Source: Treponema sp. UBA4319
Lineage (GTDB): Bacteria > Spirochaetota > Spirochaetia > Treponematales > Treponemataceae
Assembly (NCBI GenBank): GCA_002393865.1
Contig: DGUD01000100.1
Coordinates: 1 to 12,284, forward strand
Length of the DNA stretch: 12,284 bases
Direction of reading: 5' to 3'
Part shown: piece by piece, positions 5,674 to 12,284 of the stretch
Layout: the number at the start of each line of letters is the position of its first letter
How positions within the stretch are numbered: the stretch's first letter is position 1
Notes under the pieces: model-generated
Databases searched by the model: none
Told to the model about the DNA's origin: nothing
The model's input: only the letters and a program-made list of their open reading frames with translations
Translations under genes and position numbers: made by a program

Positions 5674-7770
5674 CTAGACCCTGAACTGGTCTATCTGGCT
5701 GCCGATTTTGTCGATGGATTCCTTGACTTGCTTTGAGATTGTCTCAAGCACAGCCCCGGTCTTGTCGATTTTTTCTGCGCCCACGGTCATCTCGTCTATG
5801 CCGGACTGCATCGCCGTGGTGAATGTCTGCAGACGGCCGACTTCCTGCAGTATCGCCTTGTTGCCGTCGGTCATCTCCGCAGCGGCATTGCGGACTTCTA
5901 TGGTGCTGTCGTTCATGTTGTGCAGCGCTGCCGTAATCTGCAGGGAGCCCGATTTCTGTTCCTCCATGGCGGCCTTTATCTGGCTGACCAGCTGGTCGGT
6001 CTCCGTAATCTGCTTTGACACGGAGGAGAAGGCGAGGCTTGAGTCCGCGGAGGCGCTGACGACGGTTGCGATGGAGCTCTGGATGTTCTTCAGCTGGTCG
6101 CCGATGGTCTTTGACTGCTGGCTGGATGTCTCCGAAAGCTTGCGGATTTCGTCCGCGACGACGGCAAAGCCCTTTCCCGATTCCCCCGCGTGGGCAGCCT
6201 CTATGGCGGCGTTCATGGCCAGCAGGTTCGTCTGCTCCGCGATATTCGAGATGGCGGCGTTTGCTTCCTGCAGCATGGTTGACTGCTGCTCAATCTGGCG
6301 TATCTGCATGTCCACCGCCTGCTGCTTGTCTATGCCGCCCTGCGCGTCGGACTCCAGCTTGCCGAAGGAGTTTGCCATCTTGTCGACGGAGTGGTTGACG
6401 GACTCTATGTTGCCAATCATCTGCTCCACTGCGGCCGAAGCCTGTGACACGCCGTCCGACTGGGATTCTATCATGCGTTTCAGGGATTCTATGTTGGAGG
6501 CAATCTCGTTGACGGAGCTTGCGGTCTGGTTCACGCTGGAGACCTGCTTGTCTATCTGGCCGGAGATGGTCTTGATATTCGCCAGAATCTGCGTGATGGA
6601 GACGGCGGTGTCCTGCGCCGTGCTGCTCATCTCGTTGCCGGCGTTGTGCAGCTCCGTCCGGGAATTCTTTATGTCGCCGATGATGGTCTGGAGCTTTGCG
6701 GTGAACTGGTTGAAGCCTGTCACGACATCGCCGATCTCATCGTTCGAAGTGTCATTGATGCGCTGCGTGAGGTCTGCGTTCCCGCTGGCAATCGTCATGA
6801 TTGATTTTTTTACTTCCTTGAGCGGGCGGAAAATCGCGCGTATCAGCCCCACGATGACCAGAGCGGAGACCGCGATGATGAGAATCGTGAGGACGGCGAC
6901 CGATGTCTTTACGGCGCCCAGCGTGGAGAAATAAAAGTCGTAGGGAGCGACCGCAAAGACCGTCCATGAGGTCTGCGGGATGCGCTTGTAGGAGGCGATG
7001 AGGTGCACGTGGATGTTGGGATCCACGAAATCTTCGATGCCCTCCCTGCCCTCAAAGATGTGGTTCAGCACGAGGCCGAGCCCCTGGGTGTCGTCAAGCG
7101 TCGCGCCTCCGTCAGAAGACTCCGTGCCCTCGTTCACATTTGCGACGGTCGTGCGGGTTTTGCTGTTTATCACGGAAGGATGCATGCCGCCTCCCAAATC
7201 TATGGAGGCGATGGTATCTTGCACGGTGTTTCCGCTTATGACCGCGACCACCGCGCCGACTATACGGCCACCGTTGTATACGGGGACGCTGTAATGCTGG
7301 AGCACGCTGTTGGTAATCGTGCTGAACGTGGGGTCAGAGACAAAGTCCTTGCCCGCGAAGGCTTCCGAAAAATAGGGGCGGCTCGCAAAATTCATGAGGC
7401 GGCCGTCGGCAGTGAGCGCATTCCCATCTTTGTCATAGAAAGCGATGTTCTCGCAGTTGCCGCCGATTGCCGCTGCGACGCCGGAAAGCTGCCGCGCCTT
7501 CTCTGCGAGCGGGACGGACTCGTCCTTGATGAATTCCATGGCCGCGACACTGTGGAGCACCTGAAACTGCCGATCGTTTATGGCGGCAATCTGGTTGGCA
7601 AGATCGGTGGAGACTGCCGTCAGATGGTTGTTGACGCTCGTCGTCATTCCCTTTGCGGAAATCCTGTAGGCGATGACGCCAATCAGGATGTTTGACACAA
7701 GGATGACGGGCAGGAACATGACGAGCAGTTTGGCGATGAGCGGAACTCTTGCGGATGAGGTGTTACTCAT
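5674..7770 (-). CDS. Methyl-accepting chemotaxis protein with dCache-type sensor
   Basis: A 698-residue transmembrane chemoreceptor that controls CheA through CheW. The order is: cytoplasmic N-tail; membrane segment about 11-36; periplasmic double-Cache sensor about 37-283 ([20 protein letters not shown], then [20 protein letters not shown] and [19 protein letters not shown]); membrane segment about 288-310; HAMP about 311-363; coiled-coil signalling domain to the end. The CheA/CheW-contacting hairpin tip is at 508-547 ([20 protein letters not shown], then [20 protein letters not shown]). The C-terminus (SQIDQFRV) has no CheR-binding pentapeptide. dCache sensors usually bind amino acids or other small metabolites; the ligand here cannot be told. 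AAAGGAG lies 5-6 nt before the ATG. It is transcribed alone, between its own promoter and terminator. Confidence 0.97.
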   Translation of the reverse strand: MSNTSSARVPLIAKLLVMFLPVILVSNILIGVIAYRISAKGMTTSVNNHLTAVSTDLANQIAAINDRQFQVLHSVAAMEFIKDESVPLAEKARQLSGVAAAIGGNCENIAFYDKDGNALTADGRLMNFASRPYFSEAFAGKDFVSDPTFSTITNSVLQHYSVPVYNGGRIVGAVVAVISGNTVQDTIASIDLGGGMHPSVINSKTRTTVANVNEGTESSDGGATLDDTQGLGLVLNHIFEGREGIEDFVDPNIHVHLIASYKRIPQTSWTVFAVAPYDFYFSTLGAVKTSVAVLTILIIAVSALVIVGLIRAIFRPLKEVKKSIMTIASGNADLTQRINDTSNDEIGDVVTGFNQFTAKLQTIIGDIKNSRTELHNAGNEMSSTAQDTAVSITQILANIKTISGQIDKQVSSVNQTASSVNEIASNIESLKRMIESQSDGVSQASAAVEQMIGNIESVNHSVDKMANSFGKLESDAQGGIDKQQAVDMQIRQIEQQSTMLQEANAAISNIAEQTNLLAMNAAIEAAHAGESGKGFAVVADEIRKLSETSSQQSKTIGDQLKNIQSSIATVVSASADSSLAFSSVSKQITETDQLVSQIKAAMEEQKSGSLQITAALHNMNDSTIEVRNAAAEMTDGNKAILQEVGRLQTFTTAMQSGIDEMTVGAEKIDKTGAVLETISKQVKESIDKIGSQIDQFRV

Positions 7771-7826
7771 GGTGACTCCTTTTGTTGTGCTTGCTGCAGA
7801 CCGCTTTCGGCGAAATGCTATATATA

Positions 7827-7855
7827 AGTATATACAATCTTTAAGGTAGATGCAA
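7827..7855 (-). promoter_or_regulatory. Promoter of the chemoreceptor gene
   Basis: TTGCAT (7850-7855), 17-bp spacer and TATACT (7827-7832) on the minus strand form a sigma70-type promoter. The start site would be near 7820, with a leader of about 50 nt that includes a small CGC-CGAAA-GCG hairpin and the Shine-Dalgarno. I found no correctly spaced sigma28 (TAAA-N15-GCCGATAA) match, so this receptor does not look flagellar-sigma dependent. Confidence 0.6.
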
Positions 7856-7863
7856 GATTGAAT

Positions 7864-7898
7864 GCCTTATAGTTTAAAAGGCGGTTAATCTATAGTTT
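7864..7898. promoter_or_regulatory. Dyad and direct repeat upstream of the mcp promoter
   Basis: An inverted repeat, GCCTT (7864-7868) and AAGGC (7878-7882), and two copies of TATAGTTT (7868 and 7891, 23 bp apart) lie 9 bp beyond the mcp -35 box, where an activator would bind. The region also lies upstream of the divergent pyrophosphatase gene. No known regulator consensus is recognised. Confidence 0.3.
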
Positions 7899-8074
7899 TT
7901 ACCGGGGGAAAGTATTGTTCTTGCTGCCATGAGCCAAAAAATACGGTCGTTTTGTGTAAATTCCGGCAGAAATTCCTTTTTTGTTGGGCAGAGCGCGCAG
8001 AAAAAAATGCGCGGGGCGTATGTTTTCTTCGCATGCCGAAGCCTGCGCTGGCGGTGGGCAAGCCGCCCGGAATG

Positions 8075-8083
8075 TGCTATACT
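8075..8083 (+). promoter_or_regulatory. Extended -10 promoter of the pyrophosphatase/guanine deaminase operon, apparently leaderless
   Basis: TGCTATACT is followed by exactly 7 nt and the ATG at 8091. The -35 position (TGGGCA, 8055-8060) matches consensus poorly, as is common for TGn-extended -10 promoters. A start about 7 nt after the -10 would coincide with the ATG. The GGAGG at 8084-8088 is only 2 nt from the ATG and would not be transcribed. Confidence 0.55.
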
Positions 8084-8090
8084 GGAGGGC

Positions 8091-9743
8091 ATGACGAACA
8101 AGGTTTACATCATCGGGCACCGGAACCCGGACACTGATTCTGTGGCGGCGGCGACCGCTTACGCGGAGCTCAAGCACCTGCTGGGCAAAAAGGAATATAT
8201 CGCCGCGCGGGCGGGCAAGCTGGCGCCGCAGACCGAATATATTTTCAGGCGCCTCAAGCTGGAGCCGCCGGTCTACCTGCCGGATCTGATTCCCAAGACG
8301 GAATACTATATGAATGACAAGTATTATGCCGTCGATCAGGATGTGTCGCTGTGGAAGGCGGTGGACAAAATGGTCAGCACGAATGCGGCCGTCATTCCCA
8401 TCGTGAACGTGGACGGCACCTATCAGGGGCTGCTGAACTACAATGCCTTCGCGCTCAATTCCTACAAACTGCTGAATCCCAAGCGCGGCGACATCTTCCT
8501 TGCGAGCCTGCACCTGATAGAAAAGACGCTGAACGCGACGCCCATCGTGGAATTCGATCCGGACGACTACTTCAACTGCACCATCATGATTGGCGACGAC
8601 GACCTTGCCACCTTCCGCAAGCTGCTGGAGGAGCGCAAGAGCGAGAACGTGGTGGTGATTGTCGGCGACCGCGAGGATATCCAGCGCGCCTGCATCGAGG
8701 CCGACGTGCGCGCCATCATCGTCACCAAGGACTATGTGGTGAAGAAGGAGCTGCACGAGCTTGCGCGCCAGCACCGCGTCTCAATCCTGTCAGGGCATGA
8801 CTCCACCGCCGCCACCGCTATGCTCATCGAGTATTCGTCGCCGGTCAGTGCGATGGCGGACAAAAAAATCCGCCCGGTACGGGCAACCGATACGGTGCAG
8901 TCCATCCGGCCGCAGCTGGCGCAGAGCCCTTCCCGCTGCCTTCCGGTGGTGGACGACGACTACCGCGTCATCGGCACCATCAGCGAGAGCGACCTGCTGC
9001 ACGAGGCGAACGTGCAGGTCATCCTCGTTGACCACAACGAGCCGCAGCAGGCTGTGGAGGGCGTGGAGCACTACGTGATTCAGGAAATCATCGACCACCA
9101 CCGCATCTCCACGTTCAGCACGCGCTACCCCATCACGCTCATCAACAAGCCCGTCGGCTCCACCTGCACCATCATCGCGAACATGTACCGCGAGAACCGC
9201 GTGCCCATCCCCAAGAACATCGCGGCGCTGCTCCTGTGCGGCATCCTGAGCGACACGCTCATCCTGCAGTCGGCGACGACCACCGACTACGACGTGTACA
9301 CCGCCGAATACCTGAGCAACATAACGGAGCTGGACATCAAGACGCTCGGCAACGACATCATCCGGAGCGGAAGCCACATCGGCGGCAGGACTGCGGAAGA
9401 GGTCGTCCATCAGGACATGAAGGCCTACACCGAAGGCAAAATCAAATACACGGTGAGCCAGATTGAGGTTGACAGCACCGAGGAGATTCTTTCCCGCAGC
9501 AAGGAATTCCTTGATGCCCTGGAGCGGGGAAGGAGCGGGGCCGGCGACCTCTTTGACGTGCTGCTGGTGACGGACATCACGACGCTCAGCTCTATCATGC
9601 TGCTTGCCGGGGATCCGAAATTCGAGCAGCTGGTGAATTTCCCGAAGCGCGGCGAGCATATCTATTACCTGAAGGACGTCGTCTCCCGTAAAAAGCAGCT
9701 TATCCCGCTGCTGAGCGAGCTGGTGTCCAAGGTAGGGCAGTAG
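8091..9743 (+). CDS. Manganese-dependent family II inorganic pyrophosphatase with CBS-DRTGG-CBS insert
   Basis: Hydrolyses pyrophosphate to two phosphates in the cytoplasm, pulling biosynthetic reactions forward. The 550 residues match the long, nucleotide-regulated form. The DHH domain starts with GHRNPDTDSV (H10, D14, D16). It is interrupted by a regulatory insert: CBS about 75-130, DRTGG-like about 140-245, CBS about 250-308. It resumes with VDHNE (D314, H315), IDHH (D335-H337) and SDT (D388). The C-terminal DHHA2 domain carries the substrate-binding SRKKQ (532-536). All metal and substrate residues are present. In characterised homologues the CBS pair binds adenine nucleotides (AMP/ADP inhibit; ATP or Ap4A activate). 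I chose the ATG at 8091 because the family begins here and the 54 residues encoded back to 7929 are not family-like. It is followed 3 bp later by guanine deaminase. Confidence 0.95.
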   Translation: MTNKVYIIGHRNPDTDSVAAATAYAELKHLLGKKEYIAARAGKLAPQTEYIFRRLKLEPPVYLPDLIPKTEYYMNDKYYAVDQDVSLWKAVDKMVSTNAAVIPIVNVDGTYQGLLNYNAFALNSYKLLNPKRGDIFLASLHLIEKTLNATPIVEFDPDDYFNCTIMIGDDDLATFRKLLEERKSENVVVIVGDREDIQRACIEADVRAIIVTKDYVVKKELHELARQHRVSILSGHDSTAATAMLIEYSSPVSAMADKKIRPVRATDTVQSIRPQLAQSPSRCLPVVDDDYRVIGTISESDLLHEANVQVILVDHNEPQQAVEGVEHYVIQEIIDHHRISTFSTRYPITLINKPVGSTCTIIANMYRENRVPIPKNIAALLLCGILSDTLILQSATTTDYDVYTAEYLSNITELDIKTLGNDIIRSGSHIGGRTAEEVVHQDMKAYTEGKIKYTVSQIEVDSTEEILSRSKEFLDALERGRSGAGDLFDVLLVTDITTLSSIMLLAGDPKFEQLVNFPKRGEHIYYLKDVVSRKKQLIPLLSELVSKVGQ

Positions 9744-9746
9744 CGC

Positions 9747-11030
9747 ATGGCGGGCGGAAGCGGATTTGTCCTGAAGGGGGACGCCGTATACTGCGCGGAG
9801 GACGCTTCCCTGGTCTGCGCCGCGGACTCCTTTGCCGTCTGCGTGGACGGGCGCTGCGAGGGCGTCTTTTCCCGGCTGCCGCCGCAGTACGCCTCGCTTC
9901 CGCTGGAGGACTACAGCGGCTGCCTCATCATTCCCGGCATGTGCGACCTGCACGTGCACGCGTCGCAGTATGCCTTCCGCGGCACCGGCATGGATCTTGA
10001 GCTGCTGGACTGGCTGAACGAGCGGACGTTCCCGGAGGAGGCGCGCTTTGCCGGGCTGCCCTACGCGCGCGAAAGCTACCGGCACTTTGTCGCGGATCTT
10101 GCGGCAGGCTTTACGACCCGTGCCTGCATTTTTGCCACGATGCATCCGGCGGCCACGCTGGAGCTGATGGAGCAGCTGGAGCGGACGGGGCTGCGGACAT
10201 TCGTGGGGCTGGTGTGCATGGACAGGAATGCTCCCGCCACGCTGCGGCAGCCGGACGCGGAGAGCGCCGCCCGCGATGTGCGCGCATGGCTGGAATCGTG
10301 CCGCGGGCGCTTCCGGCGGACATTGCCTGTCATCACCCCGCGCTTTGTTCCGTCCTGTTCCGACGCGCTCATGGAGCGCCTGTCCGGGCTGCGGCGGGAA
10401 TACGGGCTGCCCGTGCAGTCCCACCTCTCGGAGAATCCCGGTGAAGTATCCCTTGTGAAGGAGCTGAATCCCCACGCCTCCTGCTACGGCGGGGCTTACG
10501 ACATGTTCGGGCTCTTTGGCGGCGGCTATCCGGCTGTCATGGCGCACTGCGTCTACTGTACGGACGAGGAGGTTGCGCTGATAAAGCGCAACGGCGTCTT
10601 TGTGGCGCATTGCCCGGAATCGAACATCAACCTGTCTTCCGGCATCGCGCCTGTCCGCCGCTACCTTGACGCCGGGCTGCATGTGGGGCTGGGTACCGAT
10701 GTCGCGGCGGGATCCTCGCTTTCCATGCCGCGCGCCGCCCAGTATGCGGTGCAGGCGTCAAAGCTGTACTGGCGTCTGGTGGACAGCAGCTGCCGTCCGC
10801 TGACTGCCGCAGAGGCTTTTTTCCTTGCGACGCTCGGCGGCGGCGCTTTCTTTGGCAGGGTAGGGAGCCTGCTGCCCGGCTACGCGTTCGACGCGCTCGT
10901 GGTTGATGACCACCGTATCCAGCCGCAGCGGGATATGCCTCCGGACGTCCGTCTGGAGCGCCTGCTCTACGCCGCCGACGCCAGCCTCATCGTCCGCAAA
11001 TACGTGGACGGCAGGCCGCTCTCCCGTTGA
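9747..11030 (+). CDS. guaD: Guanine deaminase
   Basis: A zinc amidohydrolase that converts guanine to xanthine and ammonia. The 427 residues are of normal length. Metal and substrate motifs in order: PGMCDLHVHASQY (H69, H71), TPRF (R199, guanine contact in the family), SHLSEN (H226, E229), AHCVYCTDEE (H267) and GLGTDVAAGSSLSM (D318). The combination of SHLSEN, CPESNINLSSGIAPVRRYLD and GTDVAAGSS is characteristic of guanine deaminase rather than the chlorohydrolase/SAH-deaminase branch. The ATG is 3 bp after the pyrophosphatase stop, with only a weak GGTAGGG upstream, so it is probably translated by coupling. Pairing with a pyrophosphatase fits purine salvage, because the phosphoribosyltransferase that uses xanthine releases pyrophosphate (inference). 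A 22-bp repeat array begins 22 bp after the stop. Confidence 0.92.
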   Translation: MAGGSGFVLKGDAVYCAEDASLVCAADSFAVCVDGRCEGVFSRLPPQYASLPLEDYSGCLIIPGMCDLHVHASQYAFRGTGMDLELLDWLNERTFPEEARFAGLPYARESYRHFVADLAAGFTTRACIFATMHPAATLELMEQLERTGLRTFVGLVCMDRNAPATLRQPDAESAARDVRAWLESCRGRFRRTLPVITPRFVPSCSDALMERLSGLRREYGLPVQSHLSENPGEVSLVKELNPHASCYGGAYDMFGLFGGGYPAVMAHCVYCTDEEVALIKRNGVFVAHCPESNINLSSGIAPVRRYLDAGLHVGLGTDVAAGSSLSMPRAAQYAVQASKLYWRLVDSSCRPLTAAEAFFLATLGGGAFFGRVGSLLPGYAFDALVVDDHRIQPQRDMPPDVRLERLLYAADASLIVRKYVDGRPLSR

Positions 11031-11051
11031 GCCGGCAGTGCGGGGGATGCC

Positions 11052-11127
11052 CGGCGGGGATGGTATTCGATTCCGGCGGGAATGGTATCTGATTCCGGCG
11101 GGAATGGTATCCGATTCCGGCGGGAAT
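11052..11127. repeat. Array of 22-bp tandem repeats, locus B
   Basis: Three 22-bp units start at 11052, 11074 and 11096, followed by a truncated copy at 11118 (CGGCGGGAAT). Units 2 and 3 are CGGCGGGAAT then GGTATCTGATTC or GGTATCCGATTC; unit 1 has GGGGAT then GGTATTCGATTC. Period and core match the array at 161-243, with GAAT replacing GGCG next to GGTATC. ATTCC-GGCG-GGAAT makes a small hairpin at each junction, and GGTATCTGATTCC is itself a near-palindrome. The array follows the guaD stop by 22 bp. Confidence 0.9.
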
Positions 11128-11191
11128 TGCCGGAGCTGCCGTTCAGAAAGGAATGGATGGAAGGAGGGCGCTGCGCGCGCGGCTCAAAGCG

Positions 11192-11258
11192 CCTGCATGC
11201 CCTGCGCACGGCTCCCTGCGGCGCCCGTTGGGCGGCAGGGAAGCCCGCGGCATGCAGG
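11192..11258. other. Long GC-rich hairpin between convergent genes
   Basis: The outer stem CCTGCATGCC (11192-11201) with GGCATGCAGG (11249-11258) is a perfect 10 bp. Nested inside, GGCTCCCTGC (11210-11219) pairs with GCAGGGAAGCC (11235-11245) with one bulged A, and CGCCC (11222-11226) pairs with GGGCG (11230-11234). No T-run follows on either strand. It lies between convergent guaD and the lipoprotein gene, ending 5 bp before the lipoprotein stop, and may act as a bidirectional transcript end, an RNA-stabilising 3' structure or a repeat element. Confidence 0.65.
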
Positions 11259-11263
11259 ATGCC

Positions 11264-11677
11264 TTACTGCTTTGTGTAGGCTGTGCCGTCGTCAAAGGTA
11301 AGGGTCTTCCTGTTGTTTGAGAATTTGCCCTCCTCGGTATAGGTCACAGTGCCGTCGCTGTCCTTGAATGAGAATTTGACGGTATCGCCACTCACGGTAT
11401 AGGTGCCTTTTGTTGATGTGGTGGCAGTTGTTCCGTTTATGGTATAGGCGGTCTCAGTACGGAAATCCTTCTCGCTCGTGAAGAATATGCTTACGCGGGT
11501 CGTGGTCTTCTTGTCATCGCTCGTCGTTGTGTAGCGGTACTCGGTGGTAGAGCTGACGAATACGTTGGAGCCGGACAGGTCGTTCTTGCCGCCCTTGCTG
11601 TTGTCAGCGCAGGAGACTGCTGCGAGCGCAAGGACTGCGCACAGTGCCATCATCATGATTCTTGAAAATGCCTTCAT
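11264..11677 (-). CDS. Small lipoprotein, lipocalin-like beta-rich C-terminus
   Basis: A 137-residue lipoprotein. The signal peptide MKAFSRIMMMALCAVLALAA then VSC ends in a spirochaete-style lipobox, with the acylated cysteine at C23. The mature part starts with a flexible ADNSKGGKNDLSG tether. It then has repeated Thr-rich beta strands, EYRYTTTSDDKKTTTRVSIF, and GTYTVSGDTVKFSFKDSDGT, and EEGKFSNNRKTLTFDDGTAY. The GTYTVSGDTVKFSF ... LTFDDGTAYTK pattern resembles small lipocalin-like lipoproteins of treponemes. I cannot name a ligand. An ATG at 11713 is also in frame, but the ATG at 11677 begins a proper signal peptide and has a GGGGA about 8 nt upstream. It has its own strong promoter and is convergent with guaD. 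Confidence 0.85.
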   Translation of the reverse strand: MKAFSRIMMMALCAVLALAAVSCADNSKGGKNDLSGSNVFVSSTTEYRYTTTSDDKKTTTRVSIFFTSEKDFRTETAYTINGTTATTSTKGTYTVSGDTVKFSFKDSDGTVTYTEEGKFSNNRKTLTFDDGTAYTKQ

Positions 11678-11730
11678 ATAAGATTCCCCTGCAGCCCTTT
11701 TCTGGTGCCGCATATATATAATTTCCCGTT

Positions 11731-11759
11731 ATATTAGCTTATATTCCGTCTACTGTCAA
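11731..11759 (-). promoter_or_regulatory. Promoter of the lipoprotein gene
   Basis: A perfect -35 TTGACA (11754-11759), 17-bp spacer and TAATAT (11731-11736) on the minus strand, in a locally AT-rich stretch. Transcription would start near 11724, about 46 nt before the ATG at 11677. Confidence 0.65.
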
Positions 11760-11814
11760 TGCTTTCGCAATCGTTTTCTACGTTTTGCTAGATTTTTCAA
11801 TGGCATGCGGGTCG

Positions 11815-12284
11815 CTAATACAGGGAGACGTAGGTTTTGCCGCTGCCGCCGTCCTCCGGCTGGGCAAAGTGGAATTCCTTGACGCCGGGGTAATGCGAAA
11901 GGTAGTTCTGCACGCCCTGCTGGAGTATGCCGCTGCCCTTGCCGTGTATGACGGAGAATTCGCGGAAGTTGTATATCGTGCACAGGTCAAGCTGTTTTTC
12001 CAGCGCCTTCATGGCCTCCTCGTAGCGCATGCCGAGCAGCCGCAGCTCAAATTTGGGGCGGGCGTCGGCATCTTTTCCGTCGCCTGCGGTCTCGATGACG
12101 ACCGACGCGGCGGATGGGGCGGCGGCGGCCGGGCTGATGGGCACCAGCTGCGTCTGCGGCACGTTCATCTTGAGCGAGCCGAACTGCACGCTCCAGCTGC
12201 CGTTCTTGTTGCGCGCGATGAGCGTGCCCCTGCGGCGGGCGGCTCCGGCAAATACTTCTGTGCCGGGGGTAAAGAGCAGCTCTG
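11815..12284 (-). CDS. mutS2: MutS2 C-terminal part (KOW-like linker and Smr domain), partial
   Basis: The C-terminal roughly 156 residues of a MutS2 protein; the frame is open to the window edge, so the clamp and ATPase lie outside. From the edge, LLFTPGTEVFAGAARRRGTL, then SWSVQFGSLKMNVPQTQLV is the KOW-like segment that precedes Smr in MutS2. After a short Ala-rich linker comes the Smr domain (FELRLLGMRYEEAMKALEKQ, then FSVIHGKGSGILQQGVQNYL, ending GGSGKTYVSLY). HGKG is intact, but the usual LDxRG is LRLLG. MutS2 has been linked to suppression of recombination and to handling of stalled ribosomes; Smr is a nuclease/RNA-binding module. A GTG at 12187-12189 is an internal codon, not the start. 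No clear terminator follows before the lipoprotein promoter. Confidence 0.92.
   Translation of the reverse strand, partial: ELLFTPGTEVFAGAARRRGTLIARNKNGSWSVQFGSLKMNVPQTQLVPISPAAAAPSAASVVIETAGDGKDADARPKFELRLLGMRYEEAMKALEKQLDLCTIYNFREFSVIHGKGSGILQQGVQNYLSHYPGVKEFHFAQPEDGGSGKTYVSLY

Larger units (their letters stand above)
7771..8090. other. Divergent intergenic region between mcp and the pyrophosphatase gene
   Basis: The mcp half is AT-rich and holds the mcp promoter and the dyad at 7864-7898. The other half (about 7900-8077) has no convincing gene. It holds a small hairpin CGCGCA-N8-TGCGCG near 7997-8016 and a GGCGG/CCGCC dyad at 8050-8067 over the expected -35 position of the pyrophosphatase promoter. 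A frame in register with the pyrophosphatase gene runs back to 7929 but does not resemble the family. Confidence 0.5.

Noticed and set aside
5708..6934. A 408-codon plus-strand frame opposite the chemoreceptor gene
   Set aside because: It is the antisense shadow of the conserved signalling domain; Ser/Ala/Met-rich with no family resemblance.
7800..7850. Sigma28 promoter for the chemoreceptor gene
   Set aside because: TTAAAG and GCCGAAA occur but are about 28 nt apart instead of 15-16; the sigma70-type boxes fit better.
7929..8090. A 54-residue N-terminal extension of the pyrophosphatase
   Set aside because: The family begins at the MTNKVYIIGHRNPDTDS segment; the extension is not family-like, and a promoter -10 box lies just before ATG 8091.
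8790..10682. A 630-codon open frame on the minus strand opposite the pyrophosphatase and guanine deaminase genes
   Set aside because: The opposite strand encodes two proteins with complete catalytic motifs. The antisense translation is Arg/His/Val-rich without motifs, as expected of a frame kept open by GC-rich codon use.

Overview
The window is GC-rich, compact bacterial chromosome carrying eleven protein genes (ten complete, one cut by the window end). I see no rRNA, tRNA, IS element, CRISPR array or phage gene. The gene content suggests a spirochaete, probably a Treponema relative: a large dCache chemoreceptor, a short spirochaetal-type lipoprotein with a beta-rich lipocalin-like end, galactokinase, a CBS/DRTGG-type family II pyrophosphatase, guanine deaminase and MutS2. 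This assignment comes from protein character only and is of moderate confidence.

Layout. Positions 1-256 hold no gene; they contain a stem-loop and an array of 22-bp tandem repeats. A TetR-family regulator (257-883, minus) follows. Next is a minus-strand operon, read from 3381 down to 941: a small secreted protein with an Ig-like (Big_5/SbsA-like) look, an OmpR-type response regulator and a histidine kinase. Divergent from it is a small secreted DUF5666-like protein (3557-4045, plus). The 175-bp divergent intergenic region holds three exactly 11-bp-spaced TTCAT direct repeats beside a -10 box. That is the arrangement expected for an OmpR/PhoB-family regulator site, so the two-component system plausibly switches on the divergent secreted protein. 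A hairpin followed by a U-run in that gene's leader suggests a second, RNA-level control.

Galactokinase (4311-5513) and a methyl-accepting chemotaxis protein (5674-7770) lie in tandem on the minus strand. The chemoreceptor's intrinsic terminator and the galK promoter are packed into about 90 bp. On the plus strand a nucleotide-regulated manganese pyrophosphatase (8091-9743) and guanine deaminase (9747-11030) are 3 bp apart and look co-transcribed, which fits purine salvage with pyrophosphate removal. After guanine deaminase comes a second array of the same 22-bp repeat family and then a long GC-rich hairpin. A lipoprotein gene (11264-11677, minus) and the C-terminal part of MutS2 (11815-12284, minus) end the window.

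The most interesting signals are regulatory. Three genes (tetR, the two-component operon and the pyrophosphatase) have a -10 hexamer exactly 7 nt before the ATG, the hallmark of leaderless transcripts. The 11-bp-repeat operator with the attenuator-like leader defines a self-contained envelope-sensing module. The 22-bp repeat family occurs twice, each time immediately 3' of a gene. The MutS2 Smr domain has lost the conserved LDxR motif.
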